From contig NC_053417.1 of NCBI RefSeq assembly GCF_016859285.1, positions 28,159,206 through 28,223,205 of the forward strand: a stretch of 64,000 nt of DNA. Direction: 5' to 3'. A model generated the notes under the pieces. The model searched no databases and had not been told where the DNA came from. It was given only the letters and a program-made list of their open reading frames with translations. The position numbers and the translations under genes were made by a program. Position 1 is the stretch's first letter; every line of letters begins with the position of its first letter. Source of the stretch: Xiphias gladius (taxonomy: Eukaryota; Chordata; Actinopteri; Istiophoriformes; Xiphiidae). Shown piece after piece: positions 1 through 13,400 of this stretch.

Positions 1-1543
1 GGTTAGTGTTGTTTTCATCATTATGAAAAGAAGCAACCAGGACTTAATTTAACATGTATTAAAGACACACAGCGAGTTTTCATCGTGTCTGTTTTCTTGA
101 AACTACAAGAAATAAGAGTCTCTGGAGGGTTTTAAGTCTCAAACAATGCATGCTGGGAAGCCGTCTGTTAATATGCTAGTTTTGTTTCTTTAAAAACTTC
201 ACTCGATGGGTTGAGTGACCTCTCGGCAGCTCACGCATTCAACACATCGATTCAAGTCAGAACAGCTGATGTTTATAAGTCCTAAAGTCTGAAAATTAAA
301 ACTCGACATTCTACGTTGAATTTACCTGAAATTTACACATTTTACGTCTTTACGTTAAATTAATGAGAAAGGTTGATTCCATTAAATTCCTGTGTGAAGT
401 TCTGCAGTGTAGAGCCTTAATCAAATACTTATGAAACTGACCTGGGGGGGGGCGGTTCTGTGATTACAGCTGGGAAAATTGCAGACACCTCCCTCGAACA
501 GGCCCCTGCTCAGCGTTTAATTACGATGATTCTGTTTAACTGTGAACATCCTGTCTGTAATTCAGGTGAAGAGAATCATGAGTAAATAACGGCGGAGGCA
601 AACCCACAGGCCAGCAGCAGATGCGTTTGTGTTTGGCCCTTTCCTGTTACATCATGACAACGCCCCCCCTGCACAAAGCCGGGTCCATTGAGAAATGGTT
701 TTCTCCAGTCTGGTGTCGAAGAACTTGACTGGCCTGCACAGAGCCCTGTTCAAGAGTAGCGTCAAAGAGGTGGTCAACTCCGTATTAAAGACCCTATGAA
801 TGCCTTACCAAATGCCGCGCAGGCCGTCCATCACATTATCTTTCAACGTGTCGCACTTGCACTCGGTTTAGCTTCCTCGATGGATGTTCCGGATCAGTGG
901 ATCCCCAACTTTTAGCTTATGCCCCCTTTAAAAAAAGAAGCAAGATCAAAATGATCTTCGATCAAACTAACGGTCAGACTTCAAATAGACGTCTAAATTC
1001 CTCTTTTGCCCAACGCCGATTAGTTCTTGATTTTCTTAATTAGGACTAATTTGCGGTGAATTCCGTGTAAGTGAAGACTTTGTCCAAACTAAACAAACGT
1101 GTCTGACCGAGCCGCTGGGCAAACTGCTGAGCTCTGGTCCCTCGGGCAGAAAATGTTTGCCTTCTGAAAGAATTCAGCAGTTCCAAGGACGTTTTACCGG
1201 GAAACAATGGAGCAGCAGTTTAATGGGGCGGGTGTCCGTACTTCTGCCAACCCGTCGGTCGGTTTCTTTGGGCGATCAAAAAAACCCCCGACGGTGTCGC
1301 CAGTGCTGTATATTTCCAACAGGTTGCTGCGCTCTCTAAAAACTCTTTGCCTTCTCATTACTGCACAACGCTGTTAGAAAACCATCAATTATGAGCCATG
1401 TTTTCCCTTTTTTTATTTTTTGCCACTGAGCGTTACCATGGCAACATGGCCCTTGGTTCAAAGTTAGCCCGGGCGAGTGCCTTAGTCTTTATTTTGGTGA
1501 AACTGTCACCACACCCCCGTCTAAGGCGTCCGTGTGAATCCAG

Positions 1544-1943
1544 CCCCAGGTGTGCACGTACTCTCTGGCCATGTAGTGTTTGTACTGTAACTGGTAGCTT
1601 TTCATAAATGTTTCGTAAATAACTCACAAAAACTCTCTCTTTTCAACCGCTACAGGTTTGTCTCAGCTTTTCTTATTCACGCGCTTAAAGTGCACATTGA
1701 AACACGCGGACGGAATCGCACTCATCGCCTTCCGCAACGACCCATGTGAGCGTTTTCTAATCTTACTCCACTTGTAGTGTTGCTTAAAGGAGAACTACGC
1801 TGATTTTACACTTCTTGACTGTCTTGAGGAGTACTACTGCACATTTAAGGCCCTAAGTACCTCCAGAGCCTAAAATATCCCAGGTGTGCACGTACCTTTG
1901 CCCATGTAGTGTATGTGCTTTAGCTGATGCCTGTTCATGATGG
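1544..1943. repeat. Pair of degenerate ~65 bp direct repeats (1544-1610 and 1879-1943)
   Basis: Both units begin with AGGTGTGCACGTAC, then share CCATGTAGTGT and a TTCAT-containing end with scattered differences. They are about 335 bp apart in the same orientation. The origin is unknown; most likely they are parts of an old interspersed element. Confidence 0.6.
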
Positions 1944-4379
1944 ATTAGGGATGATTAGCTTTGACTCAAGGCTGACCTTACAAGTGCCGGAGTCTAAAAT
2001 GGAGTCGACGTGAACAAAGTACTTGACCTCTGTAGATAACGATTGCCTGTTTGATCAGTGCGGCGTTGAAACTGAAGCAGGAGGGAGTCGACCAAAATGT
2101 GGACGCGACAGACTGAACTCCATTCTGTCCTCTCTCCAGCACTGATGCCACAGAGACGCAGCCTGCTTTTGACTCTTTTTTCCACTGCAGCGCCCGAACT
2201 TCCTCTCTTTGCTACTGAGGTAGAAAGAAAAGTCGAGGATCTGTGCGACCCAGTGTCTGGGTTAGTAGAGTGGAAAAAAGGGAGATCTGCACAATAATGT
2301 GTGGAAATAAATACACAACCAAGAGGCCGGTGCTGCATTCAAATTCTGGGAGAATGATTTGTTTCTCGCAGAAACCAGTCTGAGAGTGACATGAAGTTGA
2401 TTTTGACTTTGTCACAGCAACTGAAACATTGACGCAAACTTCACTTGTGCTCCTTTACAATGATATTGTTTGTCTTGGAACATCCTGGCTGCACAATCGC
2501 TGCTGCATTGACGTAAATATTGCCAGAGAAGCCGATCTGCAGATTGTAGTCTGCTCACAGGTGTTGGGGAGCACTACTGCGTATGTAAAAAAGGTTGTAT
2601 AAGGCTCCAGAGGGAGCTGTGCGACGTCTGATAACTTGCCTCAATGATGTGAAAGTGACGAAAAAGCATCTGTGGCTCAACATTGTGATGTGATTTTTAT
2701 ACTTCTCTAAAGAAGTACCCCTTTAAACGGACCCGCTGATCTAGATCGACTCATTATTCTGTCATGAGGGGGAGACGTGCAGAGAAAGAAAAAGTGAAGA
2801 TTATGCTCCCTCTCCCCAGACAACCTGCCGACTCCTGATCATCAGACCAAGGGACGCGTCCTCCGTCCCGTCACGGCATCAGATGTTTTTATTCAGCTCT
2901 ATGGAAGAACTGTTGATCTTTTCACGATTAGTAGAAACTATATCATGTTCACATCACACTTGCCATATCTCTCTGCTGCGTACACACTCGGCACATTCTC
3001 CGTCTTTTCTTCGTTTTCTTACACAAATGTTGATGTTCCCCGCCTCACATTTGTTCCATCATTACTACATCGTCAGAGCCTGAACACCGGTATCTCAGAG
3101 AGTACAAAGAAACGCACACGCACTTCACAGCTGCGTGCCTAACACCAACCGTTGTCCTAACCGAGCCTTCAATCAGGACCAGACGAAATGTCCTCACTTT
3201 CTAGGTCTAAAACTAAAGCAGGGATTGGAATCAAAACAGTGGCAGATTTATTCTTGTTGTGTGTTTGCAGCCTGATAAATATAAGTAACATCCTATCAAA
3301 TGGCCAGACACAAATAATAGGCTAAAACTTCTCTGTTCTTAATTCTACAGCTTCAGCTAATGTATCATTATTATCAGACAGGAAACCTGGGCCTGCTCAG
3401 ATCTGTTTCTCTGCTGCGCTCATCGCGGATTAACAGACCTCTGCCGCTCTCGAAGAAGTTTAATGAATCCTTTTTATTCTACCAGTCTGTGCGTAAAAAT
3501 AAAAGTCCAAAACTTTACTTTTAGCAGTTTGTGGTCACATTTATGCAGACAAATACATGATGGGCACTATGAAACCCGGCCACATAAAACAGCGTCCTCG
3601 TGGCATCGGTGTCGGCGACTCTTCGCCGCTGACTCCGTACCTACAGCACAGGTGAGCAGTGTGCAGGAGCCGACTCTGACCCCTGAGCTAAGAGAGGCGG
3701 ACGTCAGCTGAGAACTTGTCAAATGTAGGTGGGACTTCACGTTTGAGTTTGAGCTGTATTCAGACAAGTTAGAATCAAACACAGGACAAAAAAAAGGTAA
3801 CGTGGAGAGAGGAGAACCCCCCTGAAAAGGCTAGTGTTAACTAAAGGAGGAAAAGAGGTCCGTAAGTGAAATCTCATGCTGACCTCTGCTTTGAAGATGT
3901 TTGGGAAAATGATGATTGGACTAAATAACCGTAAGAGCAGCACCACCTCCTCCGTCAGTAAAGCTGAAAATGTAAAACTCGCTGCCTCTGACGCCTTAAT
4001 TATGATAACACTGTTTAACCTGGAACCTCCCGGGCCTCATTAAAATCATGTGTAAGTCTTCCGACAGAAGAAACCAGGTTTGTCATTTGTTGCAGTTGCT
4101 ATTCTCTAACTCATTTCGACTCGATCTCAGAAGGTTTGTTGGGCGAACGTGTGAGAAACGTGTCGCTAGTCATACGTCTGTGTGCGCTCGTGCTTGTGAG
4201 CGCATTGAGACGGAACGCAGTCCGCGCACTTTTCTAGACCTTGGCTAGCGCAACAAAGGCAGATAATCATCATCATCATCATCATCGCTGTCTTTATTCG
4301 TGTGGCGTTTCCCATAGAGCGCTTTACCGGGGCGGGAGCAAAGTAAAACCAGTAACACTGCAACGTGCAACGAGGTCAG

Positions 4380-4740
4380 GAAGGACATTAAGGATTTAAA
4401 TCCATGTGATCAACGAGGCAGGCGTTAGACTGGTGCAGAAAACTGATTTTGTGAGTGGAAGAGTGTTAAATGAGTGAGTCAAGTTTACAGTCAGCGAAGG
4501 CAAATCTGAGAAAATGAGATTTCGAAGCTCTTTGTCACCTGGTCTCTCAGGGAGGTCTTTCCAAAGCCTTGGGGCCTCAATTGCGAAGCCACGTTCACCT
4601 GGAGTTTTTAGTCATAGTTTAGCTACAGACAAGGTAAGTGTCCTTCCGGACGCTCTCAGGCAACGACTGACAGGTCAGTCATGTAGCCGAGGGCCAAACG
4701 AGCCAGGGCCCTGATTTTAATGAAAGGTTCGCTTCAACAA
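4380..4740. repeat. Probable fragment of a dispersed fish retroelement
   Basis: The stretch around 4550-4700 (TTTCCAAAGCCTTGGGGCC and following) resembles in wording a very common fish interspersed repeat. I recall this family from general knowledge and cannot name it. The call is tentative and a repeat-library search is needed. Confidence 0.3.
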
Positions 4741-5661
4741 ATTAGCCCTGTGCTTCTACGGCATTGCCGGACTCAGACTGGATAGATCGACATCGATCCT
4801 GCACAACTGGAGACTATTTATTTATTTATTTATTTTCCTTCCGCATATTCTTATCCCTTTTCAAATCCTGGCGCCTACATTACCCCCAGTAAATCTTTCT
4901 AAGCCTATGCAGTAGTACTCTCGAAACACCTGGAAACGCACTCTGACGATCTGACCATCAGAATCAGGGAAGTTCCCTTTTAAACAACATTACAAAATGG
5001 AGTCAGATATGAAAACACTCATATGGGCCATTTTGGACGGCAGTAAGTGTTGTAACGTGAATTTTAATTTGTGCATTAAAAAAAAAACCTGAGTGGAAAT
5101 GCCGAAACTTGGAAGAGACGAAAAGCATCAGATCTGTGTGGAGCGATGAGGAGACCGGAGCCTTCCTCACATGAAACACACAGAAATGGCAGAGTTCCAT
5201 CATGTTCTCCATTTCCCACCGTTTGAAGTTTGACTGGCCCTGACTGGAACGTTAGCGCCACCCACTGTTTATCTTGCTGCATCCAACTCCTAATATTCAG
5301 AAAACAGTAGCGGATGGAAACACCTTTTAATTTGCATTTTCTTTTGTTGATTTTCTGGAAATGTGGTTCAAATTTGTGCTACTCACAGAGCACACTGTTA
5401 AAGGGGCTCGACACAGAGGCAACGAGATAAATAAATGTGATTTTAACGTGTATTTTTCTTTCTCAGTGCTGGTGGCAAAGTGTTTACTCATGGGTTCAGG
5501 TAAATGGTTGTTTTTCCGTAATGTGCCTTTGTTTTGAGCTTATATTTCCTTCTTGATCCATGGTTCTCACACATCATTTGGACATTTTTACAAGTCATTA
5601 AGTCAGCAACTGTACAGGTTGCTCTATGATTATTACTTTAAATGCAAATTAACTGTTTACT

Positions 5662-5695
5662 GGTTTCTATGGTCAATTCCTTGACCATAGAAACC
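5662..5695. repeat. Perfect 15-bp inverted repeat with 4-nt loop
   Basis: GGTTTCTATGGTCAA (5662-5676), loop TTCC, then its exact reverse complement (5681-5695). It lies in gene-free DNA, so it may be a palindromic remnant of an insertion or a cruciform-prone site. Confidence 0.85.
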
Positions 5696-6098
5696 TTCAC
5701 TTTGTGCCGGAAACATACAGAGCAGGTGAAGAACCTGGTGCTGCTCCAATTTTAACATAACAATACCAAAGGAACCGATTTCAAATGTCTCCTTTTTTTT
5801 GGTTTGTAGTTATTCATCATCATCATCATCACCATCTAATAAACTACAGAGGAGGGAAGACCCAGGACCAAAGCAACAAATTAAAAGCAAGCAGATGAAA
5901 ATAGATGTAGTAGAATAGTAGTAGAATCTAGTTTCTATTTTTGTTTGAACTTTGTTTTGCTCATCAAAATCAGCTACTAAGATCAATAGGTAAGTTTTGA
6001 CAAATACAGATTACAGATGGCTATTAATGGCTCTTAGGGATTAAATACTTCCTCTACCAATGGTCATCTTCTTTCTTGCATCATAACACACACAGAAA

Positions 6099-6365
6099 CA
6101 CACACACACACACACACACACAGACTCACAGGGTGAAAACAAAACCATCCATGCTGTCGCTGCTGTGAAATGTAACACAGAAAAACTGTGGGACATTCAT
6201 AACAATATTTCAGGGAAGTACCTCTAATATGTGCCAGTGCATGAGGATTTGTATAAAGTAAGCATTGTGAATGGAAGTGGAATGAAGTATGTAAAAACAG
6301 AGGCCAAAGTCAAGCAAGATTCAAATTAAACATGAATTGGTTGGTATTGATTTCACCTTGTGAGT

Positions 6366-6396
<31 letters not shown>

Positions 6397-6502
6397 ATCA
6401 TAAAAAAGGGGGTCCTGGAGACACATACTGTAGCAGGAACCACCGCAGAGGTGGTTTGAGGACTGTTTATATGTCTATCGATCTGTCTGTCTGTCTGTCT
6501 GT
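6099..6502. repeat. Microsatellite cluster: (CA)n 6099-6122, (TG)n 6369-6396, (TCTG)n 6482-6502
   Basis: Simple tandem repeats seen directly. They lie in the intergenic DNA beyond the atp6ap1 3' end. Confidence 0.9.
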
Positions 6503-7074
6503 GGACAGATAGCGTCACAACTGCGCAACATACACTCATGAAACTCTGTATTACTACATTACTCGTGTAATAATCTAGTAATGACTTCTGAGTGGCAATG
6601 TGTTTACTCATGGGTTCAGGTAAATGGATGTTTTTTCGTAATGTGCCTTTGTTTTAAGCTTATATTTCCTTCTTGATCATGTAATGTAGTAATGACTATT
6701 TACTGCTCATTTAATAATGCGGTAGTGACTACTGAGTACTCAGGTAATAATGATGGTAATAATGCTTTTTTTTTTTTTTTATAAAAGGTGGTGAGGTTCT
6801 GCTGGGGAATTTGGACCCAATGGCCACTGCATTTCTGAAATCCTGGCTATGGCCCTGGTATAGTTACAGGTATTTACATGAAGCATTTAACAACATAGGA
6901 AAGCCTCAAAAATACCTTTGCCTGAGGCAACGTTGGATGCACATTCCAAGCTCAGGTTGACTTCTACATAGTTTGTCTAAATAGATTCTGGAGCTGAAGC
7001 TGTAATTAATTACTGTATTAAAGGAACATATAACAACAGAACAAAGAAAATAAAACCCCAGTTTTCACAGATGT

Positions 7075-7080
7075 TTTATT
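7075..7080 (-). terminator. Candidate poly(A) signal of atp6ap1
   Basis: AATAAA on the minus strand about 1.02 kb beyond the atp6ap1 stop codon, implying a 3' UTR of roughly 7060-8096. No transcript evidence is available. Confidence 0.5.
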
Positions 7081-8096
7081 GGGGTCACAGCAGCACCACG
7101 ACACAGGACCATACTCAGGACTTTACATCAATGATGTTCACTACAAATCCTCAAAACATAATAAATTATCAAAACAGAAAAATAACAATTTCACATTAAG
7201 CATACTTCAGTGCACATCAGTTGGGAGAGCTTGACTTGAGAAATACAATATTCATGTTAATTATGACAGACACAAAAATAAAAAGTTACTTGAAACAACC
7301 ATGAGGATAATTCAGAAACAACTGGAAATGTCTTACTTTTCTTTCATGTTATACCAAATAAAAACCATAGAAATAAAAAATCTGCATTGTCAGCGTGTTC
7401 ATCAGAATGTCCCTTTGACCTAAAGTTAACGGAAAGCAACGGATATGACCTATCTATCATCCATACGCAAAAAATTAATTCCCTTCATTCAGCGACAGCT
7501 TTTCACTTGTCCACTAACAGACACAATTGTAAACACAAACCTACACAAATGACAGTAGTTTCACCAATAAATAGCATTTCATAATTCATTTTTCATAAGT
7601 TATCTTTGTCCCCATATGTACAGTTGTATCCCTTTCCGGTGGGACACAGTGATCCGTGGCAGCCTGAAAACCAGCCCCAGCTTGTGCCTCAGGGGGAACG
7701 ATAGAGGACGCGTTGCAGTGGGAAGGATCGGTTTCTCTCAAAGATCGTTGACTGACCTTCAGAGGCTTTCAAACATCTCCAGGTAGTTCTCTTTCAGAGA
7801 AATAGTAACTGTGACGTGAATGTAACACTGAACCGTGAGAGGCACAAACTGGGGCTACCTGAAAATGACATTCTTCAGTCTCAGGATGCCCATTTTAAAA
7901 AGGTATAAACTGACATGTTATACGATGAATAAGCTCTTATTCTAACAACATCACCGATCATTCTGCATAATGCCCAACGACAGATGAACGGGAGAGGAAT
8001 GTAAAGGGTGGGAGTGGAAGCATTGTAGCAGGAGGAGCATTTGAGGGACAGAATGAAGGAAAATCGGAGCGTGAAGTCAGACAGACTGCAGGTGTG

Positions 8097-10433
8097 TTAC
8101 TCTGTCTGGGGCACAGAGATGGCCGGGCCCTTGGGGTCATCAAAGCGGTCCATGGTGCGGAGCTGCATGATCATGTGCAGGCCGTAGGTGAGCACCAGGA
8201 CCATGAGAAGACTGGTCATCAGACCCATCCAGATACCAGGAGAGAAGAAGCCAGCACAGTCACTGGCGTATGAGAATTCACTGTCGGTCACGTTAAAACC
8301 CTGGATCTGTGGAGGGAAATTTAGAAGGGGGGGGGGTGATACTGTTAATCACTGTAAAGGCTTAAGCCACAGTGATGGTTCTGGAAGATTCTCCCATCTG
8401 TACACAGCTCTAGGAAGAGTCCTGCTTGTTCGACACTGCTTCCAATGAAGAATTACGGAGGCCACTGTGCTCTTGGGAACCTTCAATGCAGCAGAAGTTT
8501 TCGTAGCCTTCCCCAGATCTGTGCCTCGCCACAAGCCTGCCTCTGAGCTCTGCAGGCAGCTCCTTGGACCTCTGGGCCTGGTTTTTGCTCTGATATGCGT
8601 TGTCAGCTGTGAGACCTTATACCGACAGATGTGTGCCTTTCCAAATCATGTTCGATCAATTGAATTTACCACCGGTGGACTCCAGTCAAGGTTTAGAAAG
8701 AAATCTCAAAGATGATCGAGAGAAATGGGAGAAACCTGAGCTAAATTTCAAGTGTTATACCAAACGGTCCAAATACTTATGTCAATGTTTGTTTTTCTGT
8801 TTTAATAAATTAGCAAAACTTTCTAAAATTCTGTTTTTGCTTTGTCATTATGGGGAATTGATTTTAGATTGATAATTAGTATTTTTGATTTTATCATAAG
8901 GCTGCAACATTAAAAAATGTGGAAAAAGTGAAGGCGTCTTCATACTTTCTGAATGCCATGTAAATAATAACAGCCCTCATAGAAGTTATAATTGTTGACC
9001 AATACTGTAGATTAATAACACTAACAAATGTTAGAGTGTGTTATATGCGGCTAGTAAATGCTAAATAGGGGGACTTACAGTAAAGTGTTTGTTCATTGTT
9101 TGCAGGACCGTGTCTGTGTGCAGCTACAGTTACTTCTACATTTAAGAGCATCATTATTCCACTGATCTACCGGTGGCAGTAATGCACCAGCAAAGGCAGG
9201 GACAAAGGAGACTGCTAGCAGGCCAAAACTGATGTTAACAATACGGTTTCAAAATGTAAAAATCACATTTGTTAATGTCTTTTAAGGAGGGAATGCATTC
9301 AAACCCAGAAACCCAGTAGCTCCCGAGGTTCATCTGTTTTCATTCATAGATATTACATCTGGTGGTCGCTCAGAATTCATACAAGTTCTCACATTCATAC
9401 ACATTCTCACTTTCCTTTTACATCTATGCCAGCGAATAACATCTCATGTTTCCCTCTCATGACCCAAACTGTCTTATTTCTCTTCAGCAGGCCGACACTG
9501 AAAGCACTGACTTCAGACCGTCCCTTCTCAGAGACGCAACAGTTAAATTCAATACAAGATAAGAGCCAGTTAGCTCCCTGCAAAAACTACAGTCCCACAA
9601 CTGGGGCAGGTGTGCTCGTAGTTTAGCTAATCACGCCACCATTTATGGGACCGTCATGACTAAAGGCAGCTAATGCAGCAACTATCTTCTACGTTACGTT
9701 TTGACCCAAAATACACTTTGTGCATATTTATGTGCAAAAACAAAAATTCCTCACCCAGCCATTAACTGATACTGTTAAAGTAACTGTAATTTAATACGCT
9801 AACTCAAAAGGCAGAATTTCGGACTTAGTGTACTCAAATATGGAGCTAGAGCAAAGAGTGAATTGACTTAGTTTAGCATAAATACTGGAAGCCAAGGGAA
9901 ACAGCTCAAACCTTCTACTACCTACCGTTTCCACTCTTTATGCTAAGCTCAGCTAATTGATTCCTAGATCCAGGTCCGCACTTCACACACAGAAATGAGA
10001 GTGGCACTGATTTTCTCCTCCACCTTTCAGCAAGAACACAAATGAGCAAACCTCCGAAAATGTCGAACATTTTCAAAGAGGAAACTATGCGGAGAGAAAT
10101 GTTTAGAGACACTTGGACAAATTGTGATTTTGTCCAAGTGTGAGGAGAAAAGAGAAGGAAAAAAAAAAAAAAATCACCATCTTACCTGGAAGTCTTCAAA
10201 AGAGACCCTCCACTGATTGGCTGGATCTTTGGATGAGCGTGGGATGAGCAGCGGCCAACGGAAGCTGGTGACGGACTCACAGCGGTACGAGTACTCAGCG
10301 GGGGCATAAATGTTTCTGCTACCGTTGAATGTGGCTTTGGTCCCGTCGTACTCCAGCTCCACAGCATCAAGCGTGAACCAGCGGCGTGCAGACACCTTGT
10401 AGTGACGCTGGCTCATAGCAAAGCTGGACACAT

Positions 10434-10485
<52 letters not shown>

Positions 10486-13400
10486 GCGCACACATAAATA
10501 TACTGATTCTTGAAGGGTTCAGGAGAAGATGGTGGTATTTTTCTGCCATGGAATGATCCATGTCCACTAAAATGATTTCTATTTCTCAATTCAAAGAGAA
10601 GATAAGATGTAGTAATATATACTGTGGGGATGTATGTTGTGCAGACTTACATCAGTTTGAAGCTGCGGTGGCCAAGGACATTCTCATAATTAAGAACCAA
10701 CCTGCAAAAAACCCGACATGAAATGTGAGAAAGAGGGAAAAGAGAAAAGTACTCACGATACAATTTTGAGGTTTAATTTAAAAACATTTCACATGAAGAG
10801 AAATGTCTACATATATACTTTCATGACTATCTAGAGCTGCAACTAATGATCATTTTCATTACTGATCAATCTGCCAGTTATATCTCAAATAATTGATTAA
10901 GTGTTTGGTCTTTTTTTTCTTTTTTTCTTTTTTAAATGTCCATCACAATTTCCAAGAGCCCAAGATGATGTCATCAAATCTTTTGTTTTGTTTATATTCA
11001 GTTTACTGCAATAAAAAACCGGCAGAAGCAGCAAATTCACACATTTGAGAAGCTGGAGGCATCAGGTGAAGTTAGTTAACTGAATTGAGCAATTAATCAA
11101 TTATAAATTAACCATCGACTAATTGTTGCAGCTTTAATCCTACTATGTTATTTGTTTGCCTTTGCTGTGTGATGATAATCTTACAAGTTCATTGCATGTG
11201 ACACTGTGGTCTTATAATGTCTTGGTTGCAATCTTTGTCAAACAGTGATATCAGATTTGAGGCATGTGACGTAATCTGCACTGACTATGTTAGTAAAATG
11301 TGGAATACAAAACAATGATAAACTTGCGCTGGCACTTTTATAGATCCACAAATCTCAAAAGAGGAGAAAGAAGGAAACAAGGAAAGAAGGAAAAGAAGGA
11401 AACATGGAATGTAGAGCTGAAACGATTAGTCGATTACTCAACCAGTCGATCGACAGAAAGTTAATCTGCAACTATTCTGATAATCACGAAATCAAGTCAT
11501 TTTATTAAGCAAAAAAATCCAAAAATTGACTGGCTACAGTTTCTGTTCTGGTTCCACGTCTAAATATTTGCTGGTTTTCTTTGTCTTCTATAATTATAAA
11601 CTGAGCATCTTTGGGATTTGGCAAAATGAACAAATCTACTCAAGTCACTGTTGAGACATCACAGGGGACATAGTGTTAAATCCGACTTTGAAAAAAAGCT
11701 TCAGCCTAATAATCACTGCTAATGACTTCTTAAGAAGCGCCTTCACTTTCTGAGTAAATTACAGCCGTGATCTTACTTTGCTCTGGTTTTGTCGCAGCTG
11801 GAGCCGTGGAGTTTTGGGCTTGCACCCTCCCCAAAGGTAGCTGGGGTCAGGTCATGGTCTTCCCAGCGACCGCTCCGAAGGATGCTCACTGACAGGCCTT
11901 TTGCCCACAGGAGGATACAGGTGTCCTCCCCCTCCTGTAGAAAGAGAAAAAGAAGCCGAGGGAGATGAGAATTAAGATTTAAAAAGGATAGGGCTGGTGA
12001 TTTTCTGTTTTTTTCTTATTGTCAACAAATCCTATAAAGAGACCAAAGCCAACAACGTGTTAGTCCGTCTCTCAGCACTGTCTGACTTCCCTACTCTGTC
12101 TGGGGCTCCCAGCTCCAAGACCTTTGGTTCCCACTGAAGAAGTACATCTTTAAAAACAGCTCCCAAATATATAGTTTCATTTTTAAACATCTGCTCGCTG
12201 TAGTTTTTAAATCAAAAAACAGGAGGAAACGGTGCATTTGTTGGGGACTATTTTCAGCGGCGGATTAATCCACATTTGGTGCTGTAGTGAGTATCTGTGG
12301 CAGCAGGACGGTGTGTGTGTGTGGGACTGAGTCTAACTAAAGTATAGTGTGTGTGTTCATGGTGGACCATGTCACCCAGTGCAGAAGTGCGGCTGAATGA
12401 TGTGTTTTTAACAGGCAACAAGGTGGAAAGAGGAATAGCTCACGCTTTGGATACATACACTATACTTGTTAATAGATCAATTCATCGTTGGTTTTAGCTT
12501 TTTCATGTGATTTGTTGACAAATATAAAATAAAATAGAATATCTCCAAGATTACTGGAGGACACCCAAGTAGCAATCAAATGCCATAAAATTATGCAACT
12601 GAGTCCACCTTAAACTCCACTGGAGGGTAGGTCCCGGCCTTCTCTTTAATCCTCCGCTCCCTCTCCCTGTATCCACCTCTGGCCTGCAGCAGAGAGCGTC
12701 CTCCACCCAGACCTGAGTCCATAGAAAGAGACGCTGCCTCCTGTGCAGAGACAGAAAGGCGGGGACAGACAATTAAATGTGGAAGCGTGAATGAAACATC
12801 TTGTCAGTAAGCACTCAATAAAATACACACATTATCAGAGTAGACACTTGACTCACCCTTGAGGGCCGCAGGGCTGTGTAAATGGCTGTGTATGGAACAG
12901 ATTGGGTCTTCATGATGCTCAACACCTGACCAATCACCTCATCTGGAAAACAACATGTTCATCTATTGGCATGGCGTCGTCAAGCAAATTATCAAAAGCA
13001 AAAAAGAAAAAACCAAACAAACGAAAACAAAAAACTGAAGGATTTTCATGGTCAATATAAAGGTGGGTGACACGTGTCAAAGTATACGGCTGTTTTCATT
13101 CAGGGCACAAGGATTCATTGAAAGGTTTTATGAGTATGAAGATGGTGCTGCGGCAACCACCAGATCTCAACCGAGCTGGACACCTATGTTAGACAAAACC
13201 CTCCACCATCCAAACACCAGATGAGGGAATATGTTGAGTTCAGAGATTCTGAGAATCTATGCACAGAATCCCTGAAGCTTTACTCGTGTCTTGTGGTGTC
13301 CCACTTAATGAGACCCGTTATGTTGGGTTTTCCTCTGTCACCCATTTCTTCCTGTACAACATGCTGTGCGTCTGAGCCAAGAATGAGTCCAAAAACATTA

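Larger units (their letters stand above)
5473..6681. repeat. Direct duplication of an ~88 bp unit (5473-5560 and 6594-6681)
   Basis: Both units read GGCAAxGTGTTTACTCATGG and continue through TTATATTTCCTTCTTGATC with only a few substitutions. They lie about 1.1 kb apart in the same orientation. The near identity suggests either two insertions of one element or a fairly recent segmental copy. No coding content is seen in the unit. Confidence 0.75.
1..7060. other. Gene-free, repeat-rich intergenic stretch
   Basis: I find no exon with recognisable protein similarity here; open frames are short and lack codon structure. The stretch holds degenerate interspersed repeats (listed separately), short (ATC)n runs near 4266-4287 and 5815-5832, a (TTTA)n run near 4815-4833, CA/TG microsatellites and one perfect hairpin. 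A block near 1784 and another near 2707 carry opposing TTAAAGG/CCTTTAA ends, suggesting an old MITE between them, but I cannot define it. The 3' end of atp6ap1 lies to the right. Confidence 0.6.

Noticed and set aside
4266..4287. A regulatory or coding His/Met run
   Set aside because: It is a plain (ATC)n microsatellite with no supporting exon.
1..7060. A neighbouring gene to the left of atp6ap1
   Set aside because: No exon with recognisable similarity or consistent splice phases could be assembled.
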